DNA from: Nonomuraea muscovyensis
Lineage (GTDB): Bacteria > Actinomycetota > Actinomycetes > Streptosporangiales > Streptosporangiaceae
Length of the DNA: 64,000 nt
Assembly (NCBI RefSeq): GCF_014207745.1
Contig: NZ_JACHJB010000001.1
Location: 124,001-188,000, forward strand
Direction: 5' to 3'
The stretch's first letter is position 1; each line of letters opens with the position of its first letter. The notes beneath the pieces were generated by a model. The model had not been told where the DNA came from. It ran no database searches and saw nothing but the letters and a program-made list of their open reading frames with translations. Made by a program: the position numbers and the translations under genes. Of the stretch, positions 10,310 to 19,147 are shown in pieces.

Positions 10310-11422
10310 TCAGGTGTAGAGCAGCCGCCCGCCGGGGGGAGCGGGCTCGGGGCACAGGGCGCGCGGGTCCTGGCCCGCCTCCAGGCTGCTCGTCAGCGTG
10401 CCGGAGCCCCACAGATGGTCCTCGAAGCCCTCGGGGCCCCACCAGGTGAAGTCCTCGGGGTAGAGCGTGCGGGCCACGTACAGCATGGACACGCCCGTGA
10501 GCACGGGCCGGAACGCGGTCCGGTCGTGCACGTGCACCTGGACGCCGCGCACCGCCGTGCCGGCGTGCTTGTGGAAGGTGGGGGTGAACCACGTCTCGCG
10601 GAAGCGCACCCCCGGCAGGCCGAGCCCGTTCAGGGCGGGGGCGAACCTCTCGTCCACGTACGGAGCGCCGACCAGTTCGAACGGGCGGGTCGTGCCGCGC
10701 CCCTCGGAGAACGTGGTCCCCTCGAACAGGCCGGTGCCCGGGTAGACCAGCGCGGTGTCGGGGGTAGGCAGGTTGACCGACGGCATCACCCAGGGCAGCC
10801 CGGTGGCGGCGAAGTCCATCCCGCGCCGCCACCCCCGCATCTCGACGACGCGCAGGTCCAGGTCGAACCCGAACAACAGCGCCAGCTCCCCCGCGGTCCT
10901 GCCGTGCCGCACCGGCAGCGGGAACCTGCCCACGAAGCTGGCGAACGCGGGGTCCAGCTCCGGCCCTTCGGTGATCGTCCCGCCGAGCGGGTTGGGCCGG
11001 TCGAGGACCACGAACCGCAGGCCGAGCCGGGCGGCCGAGGCCATGAGGTCGTACATGGTCCACACGTAGGTGTAGAAGCGGGTGCCCACGTCGGCGATGT
11101 CGAAGACCAGCATGTCGACGCGGGAACGTGCCACGACCTCGTCCAGCTCCGCGCCGGACCGCTTGTGCGTGTCGTGGACCGGCAGCCCCGTCCGGGGGTC
11201 GGTGGTGTCCGGTTCGCTCCCGTCTGCCTGCGCGGTGCCGCGCAGGCCGTGCTCGGGCCCGAACAGCGCGGTCAGCGGCGTGCCGGCCGCCAGCAGGGCG
11301 TCCGCGGTGGGCGTCAGGTCGGGAAGGACTCCGGTGGGGTTGGTGATCAGGCCGAGGCGGCCGCCGCCCGCGAGCGCGGGGTCGGCGGCGAGCCGTTCGG
11401 CACCGGTACGCACGTACGTCAT
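10310..11422 (-). CDS. namZ: Exo-beta-N-acetylmuramidase NamZ (DUF1343)
   Basis: The 370-aa product has the DUF1343 organisation: GLITNPTGVLPDL near the N-terminus, ALFGPEHGLRG (about 72-82), a GLPVHDTHKRS segment, MLVFDIADVGTRFYTYVWTM (about 110-130) and DRPNPLGG. In Bacillus the family (YbbC/NamZ) releases terminal MurNAc from peptidoglycan fragments. No convincing signal peptide is seen from this start, so it may act in the cytoplasm on imported fragments, unlike secreted Bacillus NamZ. Alternative upstream in-frame starts would overlap murQ. It is divergent from murQ and ends two bases from the GNAT gene on the other strand. Confidence 0.88.
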   Translation of the reverse strand: MTYVRTGAERLAADPALAGGGRLGLITNPTGVLPDLTPTADALLAAGTPLTALFGPEHGLRGTAQADGSEPDTTDPRTGLPVHDTHKRSGAELDEVVARSRVDMLVFDIADVGTRFYTYVWTMYDLMASAARLGLRFVVLDRPNPLGGTITEGPELDPAFASFVGRFPLPVRHGRTAGELALLFGFDLDLRVVEMRGWRRGMDFAATGLPWVMPSVNLPTPDTALVYPGTGLFEGTTFSEGRGTTRPFELVGAPYVDERFAPALNGLGLPGVRFRETWFTPTFHKHAGTAVRGVQVHVHDRTAFRPVLTGVSMLYVARTLYPEDFTWWGPEGFEDHLWGSGTLTSSLEAGQDPRALCPEPAPPGGRLLYT

Positions 11423-11437
11423 GAACCCATAGTGCTG

Positions 11438-11464
11438 AAAGATCTTTACAAGAGAGAAGTAAAG
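11438..11464. promoter_or_regulatory. Overlapping palindromes between namZ and murQ, candidate operator
   Basis: AAAGATCTTT (11438-11447) is a perfect 10-base palindrome embedded in TGAAAGATCTTTAC. CTTTAC (11444-11449) pairs with GTAAAG (11459-11464) across nine bases. Both lie in the short divergent gap, so one regulator could control both genes. RpiR/MurR-type regulators often bind TGAAA-containing palindromes. No regulator gene is present in this locus. Confidence 0.4.
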
Positions 11465-11465
11465 G

Positions 11466-12380
11466 GTGGAAATTAGCGTCATGATCGATCCCCTACCGGA
11501 GCTGGCGACCGAGCAGAGCGATCCCCGCTACAGCCAGATCGACCGGCTCCCCACCGACCAGATCGCGCGGTTGATGAACCAGGCCGACGCCGCCGTGCCG
11601 GCGGCCGTCGCGGTGGCGATCCCCGAGATCTCCGCCGCCATCGACGCGATCTCCACCCGGATGCGGGCGGGTGGCCGGCTGATGTACGTCGGCGCGGGCA
11701 CGTCCGGGCGGCTGGCCGTGCTGGACGCCTCGGAGTGCCCGCCCACGTTCGGCACCGACCCGGAGCTCGTCCGGGGCGTCATCGCGGGCGGGCCGGACGC
11801 GCTGACCCGTTCGGTGGAGGGCGCCGAGGACGACGCCGAGGGCGGCGCCGCCGAGATGGCGCGCCTGGAGGTGGGCCCGCTCGACTCCGTGGTGGGCGTG
11901 TCGGCCAGCGGGCAGGCGCCGTTCGTGGTGGGCGCGCTGGAGGAGGCCGCGGGCCGGGGCGCGCTGACGGTCGGGCTGTCGTGCAACCACGGCGCTCCCC
12001 TGTCGGCCGCCGCCGAGCACGCGATCGAGGTGGTCGTGGGTCCCGAGGTCGTGGCGGGCTCCACCCGGCTCAAGGCGGGCACGGCGCAGAAGCTGGTGCT
12101 CAACATGATCTCGACGATCTCCATGGTCCGGCTCGGCCGTACGTACGGCAACCGGATGATCGAGATGTCGGCGATGAACAACAAGCTGGCCGACCGGGCG
12201 ATCCGCATGGTCAGCGACATCACCGGAGCTGACCGGGAGACGGCGGCCCGGGCGGTGGACGCGGCGGACGGGCAGGCCAAGACGGCGGTGGTGATGATCC
12301 AGCACGGCCTCGACGCGGAGGGGGCACGGGCGCTGCTGGAGTCGCACGGTGAGCGCCTCAGCGACGCGCTCAGCGGCTGA
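11466..12380 (+). CDS. murQ: N-acetylmuramic acid 6-phosphate etherase
   Basis: The 304-aa product is a single SIS-fold protein. It shows TEQSDPRYSQIDRLPTDQIA, the MurQ N-terminal block, then YVGAGTSGRLAVLDASECPP with the phosphate-binding loop. GVSASGQAPFVVGALEEA and STRLKAGTAQKLVLNMIST follow, the latter a MurQ signature. The enzyme cleaves the lactyl ether of MurNAc-6-phosphate to GlcNAc-6-phosphate and lactate in the cytoplasm. GTG at 11466 follows GAAGTAAAG; ATG at 11481 is equally plausible and would give 299 aa. The serine hydrolase gene follows 88 bases later. Confidence 0.93.
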   Translation: MEISVMIDPLPELATEQSDPRYSQIDRLPTDQIARLMNQADAAVPAAVAVAIPEISAAIDAISTRMRAGGRLMYVGAGTSGRLAVLDASECPPTFGTDPELVRGVIAGGPDALTRSVEGAEDDAEGGAAEMARLEVGPLDSVVGVSASGQAPFVVGALEEAAGRGALTVGLSCNHGAPLSAAAEHAIEVVVGPEVVAGSTRLKAGTAQKLVLNMISTISMVRLGRTYGNRMIEMSAMNNKLADRAIRMVSDITGADRETAARAVDAADGQAKTAVVMIQHGLDAEGARALLESHGERLSDALSG

Positions 12381-12468
12381 CGTCCCCGGCGCCACGGGGA
12401 GGGAAGGGCGGCGAGGACAGCGAGGGGGGAGGCCGGGTCCAGGAGCGGACCCGGCGGAGAGGCGGGGG

Positions 12469-13551
12469 ATGGCGGACCGGTTGGAACGGAGCGGGACGGC
12501 GGACCGGCTGGAACGGATCCTGGCGGAGGCGGTGCCGCGCGGGTGCCCGGCGGCGGTCGCGCTGATCGCCGTGGACGGCGAGGTGGCGGCGTCGGCGGCC
12601 GCCGGCGAGCTGGTGCGCTACGCCGACGCCGAGGGGACCCTGGCGGACGACCGGCCGGCCGCGCGCCGCGACTCCGTCTTCGACCTGGCCTCGATCAGCA
12701 AGCTCTTCACCACGGCCGCCCTGCTCTCGCTGGCCGAGGAGGGCCGCCTGGACCTCGACGAGCCGGTGGCCGCCTGGCTGCCCGGCCGCGACCGGCGCCT
12801 GACCCTGCGCCGCCTGCTCACCCACACGGCCGGGCTGCCGCCGACGCGCCGGATCGACCTCGAACTGCCCGGCGCGGACCCGGCCGACCGCCTGGCCGCC
12901 ATGGTCGGCACGCCGGTCACGGGGCCCGTCGGCGGGCCGTACCTCTACAGCGACGTGGGCATGGTGACGGCGGGCCGGGTGGCCGAGTTGGCGGGCGGGG
13001 CGCCGCTCGACGAGCTGGTCCGCGACCGGGTCACCGGTGTGCTGGGCCTGCGCGACACGGGATACCGGCCGGGGGCGGCGGCGCTGCCACGGGTCGCCGC
13101 CACCGAGTGGAAGCCGGAGCGCACGGGGCCGGGGTGCGTGCGCGGCGAGGTGCACGACGAGACCGCCTACGCGCTGGGCGGGGTGGCCGGACACGCGGGG
13201 GTCTTCGCCACGGCCGGCGACGTGCTGGTGTTCGGCGAGACGCTGCGGCGGGGCGGCGGGGCGATGCTGCGCCCGGAGACCGTGGCCGAGATGGTGCGCG
13301 ACCAGGGCGCCGAGGGCGCCGCCTTCCGCCACGGGTTGGGGGTGCGCATCGGCGACCCGGCCATCGTGGGGCCGCTGACCGGCGCGTACGGGCATTCGGG
13401 GTTCACCGGCACGTCGCTCGTGGTGGACCCGGCACGCCGGCTGACCGTGGTCCTGCTGACGAACGCCGTGCACCCGGTGCGCGGCCGTGACGGCATCCGG
13501 GCGCTGCGCCACGCGGTGGCCGCCGAAGCCCTCCGCCTGGCAGCCTCCTAG
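12469..13551 (+). CDS. Serine hydrolase of the beta-lactamase/AmiE family
   Basis: The 360-aa product has the class C beta-lactamase/DD-peptidase motifs: SISK in DLASISKLFTTAAL (nucleophile Ser and Lys), YSD in YLYSDVGM replacing YxN, and a C-terminal HSGFTG box. There is no signal peptide, which fits a cytoplasmic enzyme such as Bacillus AmiE, a MurNAc-L-alanine amidase that sits beside murQ and namZ. Function by neighbourhood is inference; it could be a general esterase. The start at 12469 is supported by GGAGAGGCGGGGG directly upstream. Confidence 0.8.
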   Translation: MADRLERSGTADRLERILAEAVPRGCPAAVALIAVDGEVAASAAAGELVRYADAEGTLADDRPAARRDSVFDLASISKLFTTAALLSLAEEGRLDLDEPVAAWLPGRDRRLTLRRLLTHTAGLPPTRRIDLELPGADPADRLAAMVGTPVTGPVGGPYLYSDVGMVTAGRVAELAGGAPLDELVRDRVTGVLGLRDTGYRPGAAALPRVAATEWKPERTGPGCVRGEVHDETAYALGGVAGHAGVFATAGDVLVFGETLRRGGGAMLRPETVAEMVRDQGAEGAAFRHGLGVRIGDPAIVGPLTGAYGHSGFTGTSLVVDPARRLTVVLLTNAVHPVRGRDGIRALRHAVAAEALRLAAS

Positions 13552-13571
13552 CGCATGCCCGCCACGCGGCG

Positions 13572-16500
13572 TCAGGGCGCCTGGAACCACGCCTTCATCG
13601 TGTCGAGGACCTGGCCGGCGACCGGGTCGTCCGGCAGGTAGATGCGGATCAGGCCCCGCCCGCCGAGATCGCCGAACTCGCTGGACACCGCGCGCATGTG
13701 TCCCTCCTCCGTCACGACGATCGCGGAATCGGCGGCGATGACGACGTGCCCGGTGTGCCGGGCGACCGCCAGCGGGTATCGCCCGGTGCCGATGTGGCAG
13801 TTGGCCAGCAGGATCACGTCGTGCGGCGTCATCCCGGGGCTGTGCAGCAGCAGGGCCGCCGTCTCCTTGGCCTCCAGCGTCCGGCCGCCGATCGAGTTGC
13901 CGTGTTCGGAGCCGTGCCCGTCGACGTAGAAGGCGCCGTCGATGCGCCGGACGTTGCGCGCCGACGTGACCAGCCGGCGGTCGTGCTCGTGGTCGAGATC
14001 GCGCAACCACACACCCGCGTCGGTCTTCTCGACATGGTGCGTGAGACGGTGGCGCAGCTCGGGAGTGAGCGGCGGTTTCATCCGGGGAACCCGGAGCGCG
14101 ACCGAGTCGGCGCTGCGCCCGTCGGGCACCTGCACCGCGAACAGGTGCCACTCACCGAAGGACTCCTGGACGGCCAGCACCTTCAGCCTCGTCCCCAAGC
14201 CGAACAGCACGTGGGCGGGCTTGCCCGACAGGTCGCCCACCTCGGCGTACCGGCCGGCCCGGATGGTCAGCCGCACGCTGTCGGGCCGGTCCGCCAGGTG
14301 GGCGGGGTCGTCGACCCCTTCGAGCATCCCGTGGAAGACGACCTCGCTGCCGGGCCGGACGCCGCGGGGCAGCCAGTCGGCGGGCACGCGCGCCGAGACG
14401 TGACCCGACGACGCGGGCCGGGCGGCGAGGTCCGCGTCCGCCCTGTCGAGGAACGCCTCGGCGGCGGGGACGAGCGCGGGGTCGGCCGCCCGCCCGACGG
14501 CCAGCTCGTTGACCTGGTGCAGGTTGGTCCCCTCGAGAAGGTGCTGCAGGGAAGGCACCTGGCCACGCGGCGGCTGCCAGGGTGTCTCGCGGAAGTCGGG
14601 GACCAGCGGCGCGGGGTCGCGCAGCGGACCCAGGTCCAGCGCGGTGTCCGGCCTGCTCCGGCTGATGAGTTCCAGGTGCTCCTCGAGGCGGGAGGTCAGG
14701 CCGTACCTCTCGAAATCGGCCCGCGCCGCCTCGTACCTGGCGCGCAGCGCGGAGCTGTCCGCCTCGGTGAGCAGGGCCTCCCCCGGCCTCAGGTGCTCCA
14801 TCCGCGGGTTCTCACCGAGCATCGCCGAAGGCAGCTCCGGCCGGGTGAGCCAGGCGTGCAGCGCGCGCCTGTCCAGCTCCTGCCGCACCGTCGGGGGCAG
14901 GACGGGGTCCTCGTCGGTCCACCGCCACGAGGGTAAGCGGCCCTCGTAGACCACGGTGGGCGCGGCCCGGTAGGTGCCCGGGTAGCCGTCTCTCATGTCA
15001 TGCAGCGCATGGGCCCGCGCCTCGAACTCATCGGCCTTCTCGACGGTCCTGAACTCGTGACGGATGGCCCGGCTGCCGTCGTTGAAGGTCACCACCTCCT
15101 CCTTGGCCGGCAAGAGGTCGCTGTCGCGGATGCCGGTGGCCAGGGCGGTGCGCAGGTGGTCGCTGCCGTACGCCTGGTAGACGGTGCCGTCGGGGGCCTG
15201 GTGGACCGCGGGGCCGTGCAGCCCGAGCACGCGCCTGGTGAGCGCGGCCTCCAGCGCCACGGCCGCCGCCCGTCCGGTCAACGCCAGCGCCTGCGACCCG
15301 TCGCCGAAGGTGACGACGCGGCCGAGGTCGGAATCGCGCGAGGCCACGATGTGGCCGAGGTTGTCCGCCAAGCGCCGGACGGGGTCCACCGGCGGCCGGC
15401 CCGCGCCGGGCGGGGCGGTGTCCACGAGGTCGGCGGTGAGTTCGGCGAGGTGCTCGGCCCGGGCGTCGAGCCCCCGGACGGAGATCTCCGGCAGCAGCTC
15501 GGCCGGGTCGGCCTTGAGGACGGAGTCGGTGCGGACCGCGTTCTCCTTGATCTCCCGCAGGGCGGCGGTCATCCGCTGATGCGCGTCCGCCATCCCGGCG
15601 ACCCGGAAATCGACCCGCATGGACCTCAGGGCCTGCTCGATGCGGATGGCGTCCGCCGGGGCGAGCGGGTTGGGCGCCCACACCTCCTGGCCCGCGCCCG
15701 TGTCCCGGAAGAAGAACCTGCTCATCAGCTTCGCCATGGCGGGCTCGGGCATGAGGCGCGCCTCGCCGGACAGCGCGTTGACGAACGCCGGCTCGTCGCG
15801 GATCAGGGCGCCCAGCAGGCCGACGAGGATGCTGTCGCGGCTGGGCGCGGTTCGTGACAGGTTCCACGACTCGCCGCTCCAGGTCATCTGGCCGGGATCG
15901 CCGTACACCCAGTCGAGGAGCAGCCGCTTGTCGCCGACCGGGTGGATCGCGGGCATCTTCAGGCCGAGCTCGTGGCCGAGCCGCGCCACCAGCACCTTGG
16001 CGTCCCGGTCCTGCCGGGTCGGCAGTTCGGTGACCATGGCGGGCGAGCCGTCGGCCAGGGTGACCCGGGCGCTGTCGTGGCCGGCGGGTTCCCACGCGCC
16101 CACGATCCCCTTGGCGGCCACCTGGCCGAACTCGTGGGGCGTCCGCGGCGGGGCGGCGGGGCGCGCGTGACCCCAGTTGAGCTTGCTCTCGATCAGGTCG
16201 GCCCGCAGGACGGGCGGCTCGTGGGCGGCAGGACGGTCACCGGACGTCCGCGCGACTTCCGCCGGCAGCCATGCCGGCTCCCGAGCGGCGTGCGCGGCCG
16301 AGGTGTGGTCGGCCAGCGTCGTGCGGGAGCCGTCGCCGCCGTCCGGCCGCGGCGGAGTCCCATCGCCGTCGCCGCCGTCCGGCCGCGGCCGAGTCCCATC
16401 GCCGCTGCTGCTCTCCGGCCGCGGCGGTGGCCCATCGCCGTTGCCACCTTCCGGACCCGGCGGATTTCCGTCGCCTCCTCGCCCGCCGAAGTGGGGGTTC

Positions 16501-17294
16501 CACGTGGCCCAGTGCGCGTCCGCGGCACCGACGGCTCCCGAGGAGACGCCCTTCAGCAGCCGCACCAGATCGAACGGCTGGTCGTCGAAGGCCTGCATGG
16601 TCGCGTCGGTCAACCCGCCGGCGACCCCGGAGGTGCCCATGAAGCCGCGCAGCGTCCGCGGCGGCGCCAACCACGTCGCGCCCGTGAGGAACACGCCGTT
16701 GAGCGCTCCGGCGGCCAGCGAGGCGAGGGCCTGGTTCCAGTCGATCCGGTCACGCCGATCCTGCTGGGACTGGACGGTCAGGTCCATCGCGAACATGATG
16801 CCGCCGAACAGCCCGATGTTGAACATCAGCCGCTTGGCCAGTGCCCGGACGGCCTCCCGGGTGAGGAGGGCCCGCCATCCCGCGGCCGTCACTCCGAGGC
16901 CGGCCGTCGCGGGGTTCGCGAGAACCGGCAGGAGAGCCACCAACTGGACGATCAGCAATGCGATCATCAGCTTGATCATCCACTTGGTGTACTGGACCTG
17001 CACGCCGAGGTCGTTCAGCGCGATCGCCATGGCCACCAGTTTGGTGATCACCTCCGCCTGGCGACCGCCGACGGTGTGGGAGGCGTGCTCGGCGAAGGTC
17101 CTGAGCGCTTCTCCGTCCCACGTCTCCCGGTCCGGGATCGAGACGCCGATGCCTTCGGCGACGCGGTAGGCCGCGTCCACGAGCGCGTCGGCCAGGTCGA
17201 ACAACCTGGACTCGTCGGCCTGTGGCCAGTCCATGCCGACCGCCCAGCCGATCCAGGGCCGCATCCAGGCGGGTATGTCTCCGGCGAGCACCAC
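13572..17294 (-). CDS. Large ESX-type polymorphic toxin-like protein with putative clan CD peptidase C-terminus
   Basis: The 1240-aa product starts (GTG) with a helical WXG100-like region (1-100) and then three hydrophobic segments (about 104-126, 151-171 and 186-210). A Gly/Pro/Asp-rich linker (about 265-331) carries repeats of GGDGDGTPPRPD. A middle part follows with three degenerate VTFxDGSxA modules (about 410, 660 and 735). Residues about 975-1045 read PGSEVVFHGML and then SGKPAHVLFGLGTRLKVL, which resembles an ADP-ribosyltransferase core but lacks the ExE glutamates. The C-terminus has YVDGHG (His about 1127) and ILLANCHIG (Cys about 1164), like the His/Cys dyad of caspase-like (clan CD/C80) peptidases. 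It follows the WXG gene by six bases. The serine hydrolase gene ends 20 bases away on the other strand, so there is no downstream immunity gene. The domain calls are pattern-based. Confidence 0.7.
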   Translation of the reverse strand: MVLAGDIPAWMRPWIGWAVGMDWPQADESRLFDLADALVDAAYRVAEGIGVSIPDRETWDGEALRTFAEHASHTVGGRQAEVITKLVAMAIALNDLGVQVQYTKWMIKLMIALLIVQLVALLPVLANPATAGLGVTAAGWRALLTREAVRALAKRLMFNIGLFGGIMFAMDLTVQSQQDRRDRIDWNQALASLAAGALNGVFLTGATWLAPPRTLRGFMGTSGVAGGLTDATMQAFDDQPFDLVRLLKGVSSGAVGAADAHWATWNPHFGGRGGDGNPPGPEGGNGDGPPPRPESSSGDGTRPRPDGGDGDGTPPRPDGGDGSRTTLADHTSAAHAAREPAWLPAEVARTSGDRPAAHEPPVLRADLIESKLNWGHARPAAPPRTPHEFGQVAAKGIVGAWEPAGHDSARVTLADGSPAMVTELPTRQDRDAKVLVARLGHELGLKMPAIHPVGDKRLLLDWVYGDPGQMTWSGESWNLSRTAPSRDSILVGLLGALIRDEPAFVNALSGEARLMPEPAMAKLMSRFFFRDTGAGQEVWAPNPLAPADAIRIEQALRSMRVDFRVAGMADAHQRMTAALREIKENAVRTDSVLKADPAELLPEISVRGLDARAEHLAELTADLVDTAPPGAGRPPVDPVRRLADNLGHIVASRDSDLGRVVTFGDGSQALALTGRAAAVALEAALTRRVLGLHGPAVHQAPDGTVYQAYGSDHLRTALATGIRDSDLLPAKEEVVTFNDGSRAIRHEFRTVEKADEFEARAHALHDMRDGYPGTYRAAPTVVYEGRLPSWRWTDEDPVLPPTVRQELDRRALHAWLTRPELPSAMLGENPRMEHLRPGEALLTEADSSALRARYEAARADFERYGLTSRLEEHLELISRSRPDTALDLGPLRDPAPLVPDFRETPWQPPRGQVPSLQHLLEGTNLHQVNELAVGRAADPALVPAAEAFLDRADADLAARPASSGHVSARVPADWLPRGVRPGSEVVFHGMLEGVDDPAHLADRPDSVRLTIRAGRYAEVGDLSGKPAHVLFGLGTRLKVLAVQESFGEWHLFAVQVPDGRSADSVALRVPRMKPPLTPELRHRLTHHVEKTDAGVWLRDLDHEHDRRLVTSARNVRRIDGAFYVDGHGSEHGNSIGGRTLEAKETAALLLHSPGMTPHDVILLANCHIGTGRYPLAVARHTGHVVIAADSAIVVTEEGHMRAVSSEFGDLGGRGLIRIYLPDDPVAGQVLDTMKAWFQAP

Positions 17295-17300
17295 CGCGTG

Positions 17301-17597
17301 TCAGGCTCCTGAGCCCTCTGCCGCCTCGTACGTCGCCGCGGTCACGTGCAGACCCCCGCCGACCCCCTCAAGCTCGTCGATGTAGGCGTGGAAGGCGGCG
17401 ATCACGCCGTCGAGCATGACCGGGTACCTCTTCTCCATCTCGGCGCCGTACTGGTCGTCGCCCATCGGGCGACCCGCCCTCGCGAACGCCTCCTGCACGT
17501 CACGCAGCACAGCACGGACATGCTCGGCCTCGCCGGCCGATGCGCGTCCGTGCTGCCGTATCCCCTGTGTGCGCGCGGAGTATCCGGGCTCTGTCAC
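17301..17597 (-). CDS. WXG100-like ESX secretion partner protein
   Basis: The 98-aa protein is mostly helical. Its central region (GRPMGDDQYGAEMEKRYP) has the form common in actinobacterial type VII targets. Near the C-terminus TYEAAE supplies the YxxxD/E secretion signal. A canonical Trp-x-Gly turn is absent. It ends six bases before the large toxin-like gene, so it probably acts as the small partner needed for ESX export of that protein. No ESX core genes lie in this window. Confidence 0.7.
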   Translation of the reverse strand: MTEPGYSARTQGIRQHGRASAGEAEHVRAVLRDVQEAFARAGRPMGDDQYGAEMEKRYPVMLDGVIAAFHAYIDELEGVGGGLHVTAATYEAAEGSGA

Positions 17598-17664
17598 GCG
17601 TCTTTCCCCTCACGCATCACAGAAGCATCGCATGCCTCAAACCGGCATACGCCACAAAGGCCCC

Positions 17665-17844
17665 TTAATCCCGCTTTTTCGCCGCCACTCGTCTCAGCTC
17701 GTCGAGGATCTCGAACTCCTCGGCCGTCAGATCGGCCGCCACGCTGAGCGTGCCGTCGGAGGTGTGGACAGTGATGGGCTCGGGCCGGTCGCCCTCGTCC
17801 GGCAGGAGCTCGAAAAGCGGGGGCCGCCGGTCATCAGCGCTCAT
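17665..17844 (-). CDS. 59-aa protein upstream of the ESX pair
   Basis: A short frame runs from ATG at 17844 to TAA at 17665 and encodes 59 residues: MSADDRRPPLFELLPDEGD, then PITVHTSDGTLSVAADLTAE, ending EFEILDELRRVAAKKRD. It is acidic at the start, with a predicted beta hairpin and a C-terminal helix. GAGGC lies directly before the ATG. It precedes the WXG gene by 68 bases on the same strand and may be the first gene of that operon. I do not recognise a family. It could be an immunity protein, a chaperone-like accessory, or unrelated. Confidence 0.55.
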   Translation of the reverse strand: MSADDRRPPLFELLPDEGDRPEPITVHTSDGTLSVAADLTAEEFEILDELRRVAAKKRD

Positions 17845-18077
17845 GCCTCGAACCTACAAGGCGTCGCGCCCCACCGTGCCGGCGCCCCTCGCACACGGAT
17901 CGGGCCGGAGGTGTGGCAGACCTGCGAGGAACCTGGTCCCGCCGGGCAGTGTGGTCGTGTTCCCGGGAGCCGGGCATCAGGCCTCGGACTCCCGCACCGG
18001 CGGCGTCTGACCCTCGAGCCGGACACCGCCTGGCACAGGGCGTAAACCCGGGACTGACCAAGATCCGCAGTGGTCTT

Positions 18078-19001
18078 CTAGGCGCCGGGCGCGAGCGCCT
18101 CCAGGGCCTCCTCGGCGCGGCCCAACGCCTCCTCCGGGGCCGCCGTGACGATCTCCTCGTCGAAGTTGAGGTCGTGGAAGACGTCCGTCACGCCGCGTGC
18201 CGCGAGGTCGGCGACGTCGCGGCGGATGTCGTCGTACGTGCCCGTCAACGGCGGCCGGTCCGCGTCCGTTCCCCCGCCCGGAGCGGGTACGGACACTCCG
18301 GGCCTGACGCGGGTGACGCCCCGGCAGACGAACCGCAGCGCCTCCGGGTCGCGGCCGGCCTCGCGCGCCGCCTCCTTGACCGTCTCGATCCGCGCGCCGA
18401 TGCCGGCCAGGTCCTCCCTGCTGGAGCTCACCCAGCCGTCCGCGATCCGCCCGGCCCGGCGCAACGCGACCTCGGCGGTGCCGCCCAGCAGGATCGGCGG
18501 CGCCGGCGACGGCTTGGGGTCCACGTGGGAGGCGGGCACCCGGTAGAACTCCCCGTGGTGCTCGACCACGTCCCGCGTCCACGCCGTGCGCAGCACGTCG
18601 ACGAACTCCTCGCCCCGGCGCCCGCGCCCCTCGAAGCCGACGCCGGCCGCCTCGAACTCCTCACGCAGCCAGCCCAGCCCGAGACCGGCCGTCAGCCTGC
18701 CACCGGAGACGATCTGCAGCGTGGCGAGCTGCTTGGCGAGCAGGATCGGCTGGACGAACGCGTTGACCACCGCCACGCCCAGCCCGATCCGGCTCGTCAC
18801 CCCGGCCAGGTAGGACAGCGTCACCACGGGATCGTGCACGGCCCGGTAGACCGCCCCCATCGGATGGCCGACGGGATAAAGCACCCGCTGGAACGTCCAC
18901 AGCTCGTCGTAGCCGAGCTCCTCGGCCCGGGCGGCGATCCGGCGCATGTTCGCGGGCGTGGCCCAGGGCCCCGACTGGGGCACGGCGAAACCGACTCTCA
19001 T
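18078..19001 (-). CDS. LLM-class F420-dependent oxidoreductase
   Basis: The 307-aa product has the bacterial luciferase-like fold. It begins MRVGFAVPQSGPWA, followed by RIAARAEELGYDELWTFQRV, then LGVAVVNAFVQPILLAKQLA and GGRLTAGLGLGWLREEF. The last block is the hallmark of F420-dependent LLM oxidoreductases of the TIGR03619 kind. The C-terminal part forms the rest of the TIM barrel. The substrate is unknown. It is a stand-alone gene with 230 bases of noncoding sequence downstream. Confidence 0.88.
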   Translation of the reverse strand: MRVGFAVPQSGPWATPANMRRIAARAEELGYDELWTFQRVLYPVGHPMGAVYRAVHDPVVTLSYLAGVTSRIGLGVAVVNAFVQPILLAKQLATLQIVSGGRLTAGLGLGWLREEFEAAGVGFEGRGRRGEEFVDVLRTAWTRDVVEHHGEFYRVPASHVDPKPSPAPPILLGGTAEVALRRAGRIADGWVSSSREDLAGIGARIETVKEAAREAGRDPEALRFVCRGVTRVRPGVSVPAPGGGTDADRPPLTGTYDDIRRDVADLAARGVTDVFHDLNFDEEIVTAAPEEALGRAEEALEALAPGA

Positions 19002-19147
19002 CGACCCTCCGTCAGGCGCGTCACCGGATCACCGTACCCACCGTGCGCACCCGCGCCCGCGGTCGGGTGCGCCGACGGCGGGCCACGTGGTGCCGGAGGG
19101 GGCGGCTCACCTGCGGCGAGATGGGCGAGACCGCCTCGGCCCGCGTT

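Noticed and set aside
12370..14151. A 593-codon minus-strand open frame over the serine hydrolase
   Set aside because: The plus-strand hydrolase has SISK, YSD and HSG motifs, and the minus frame has none.
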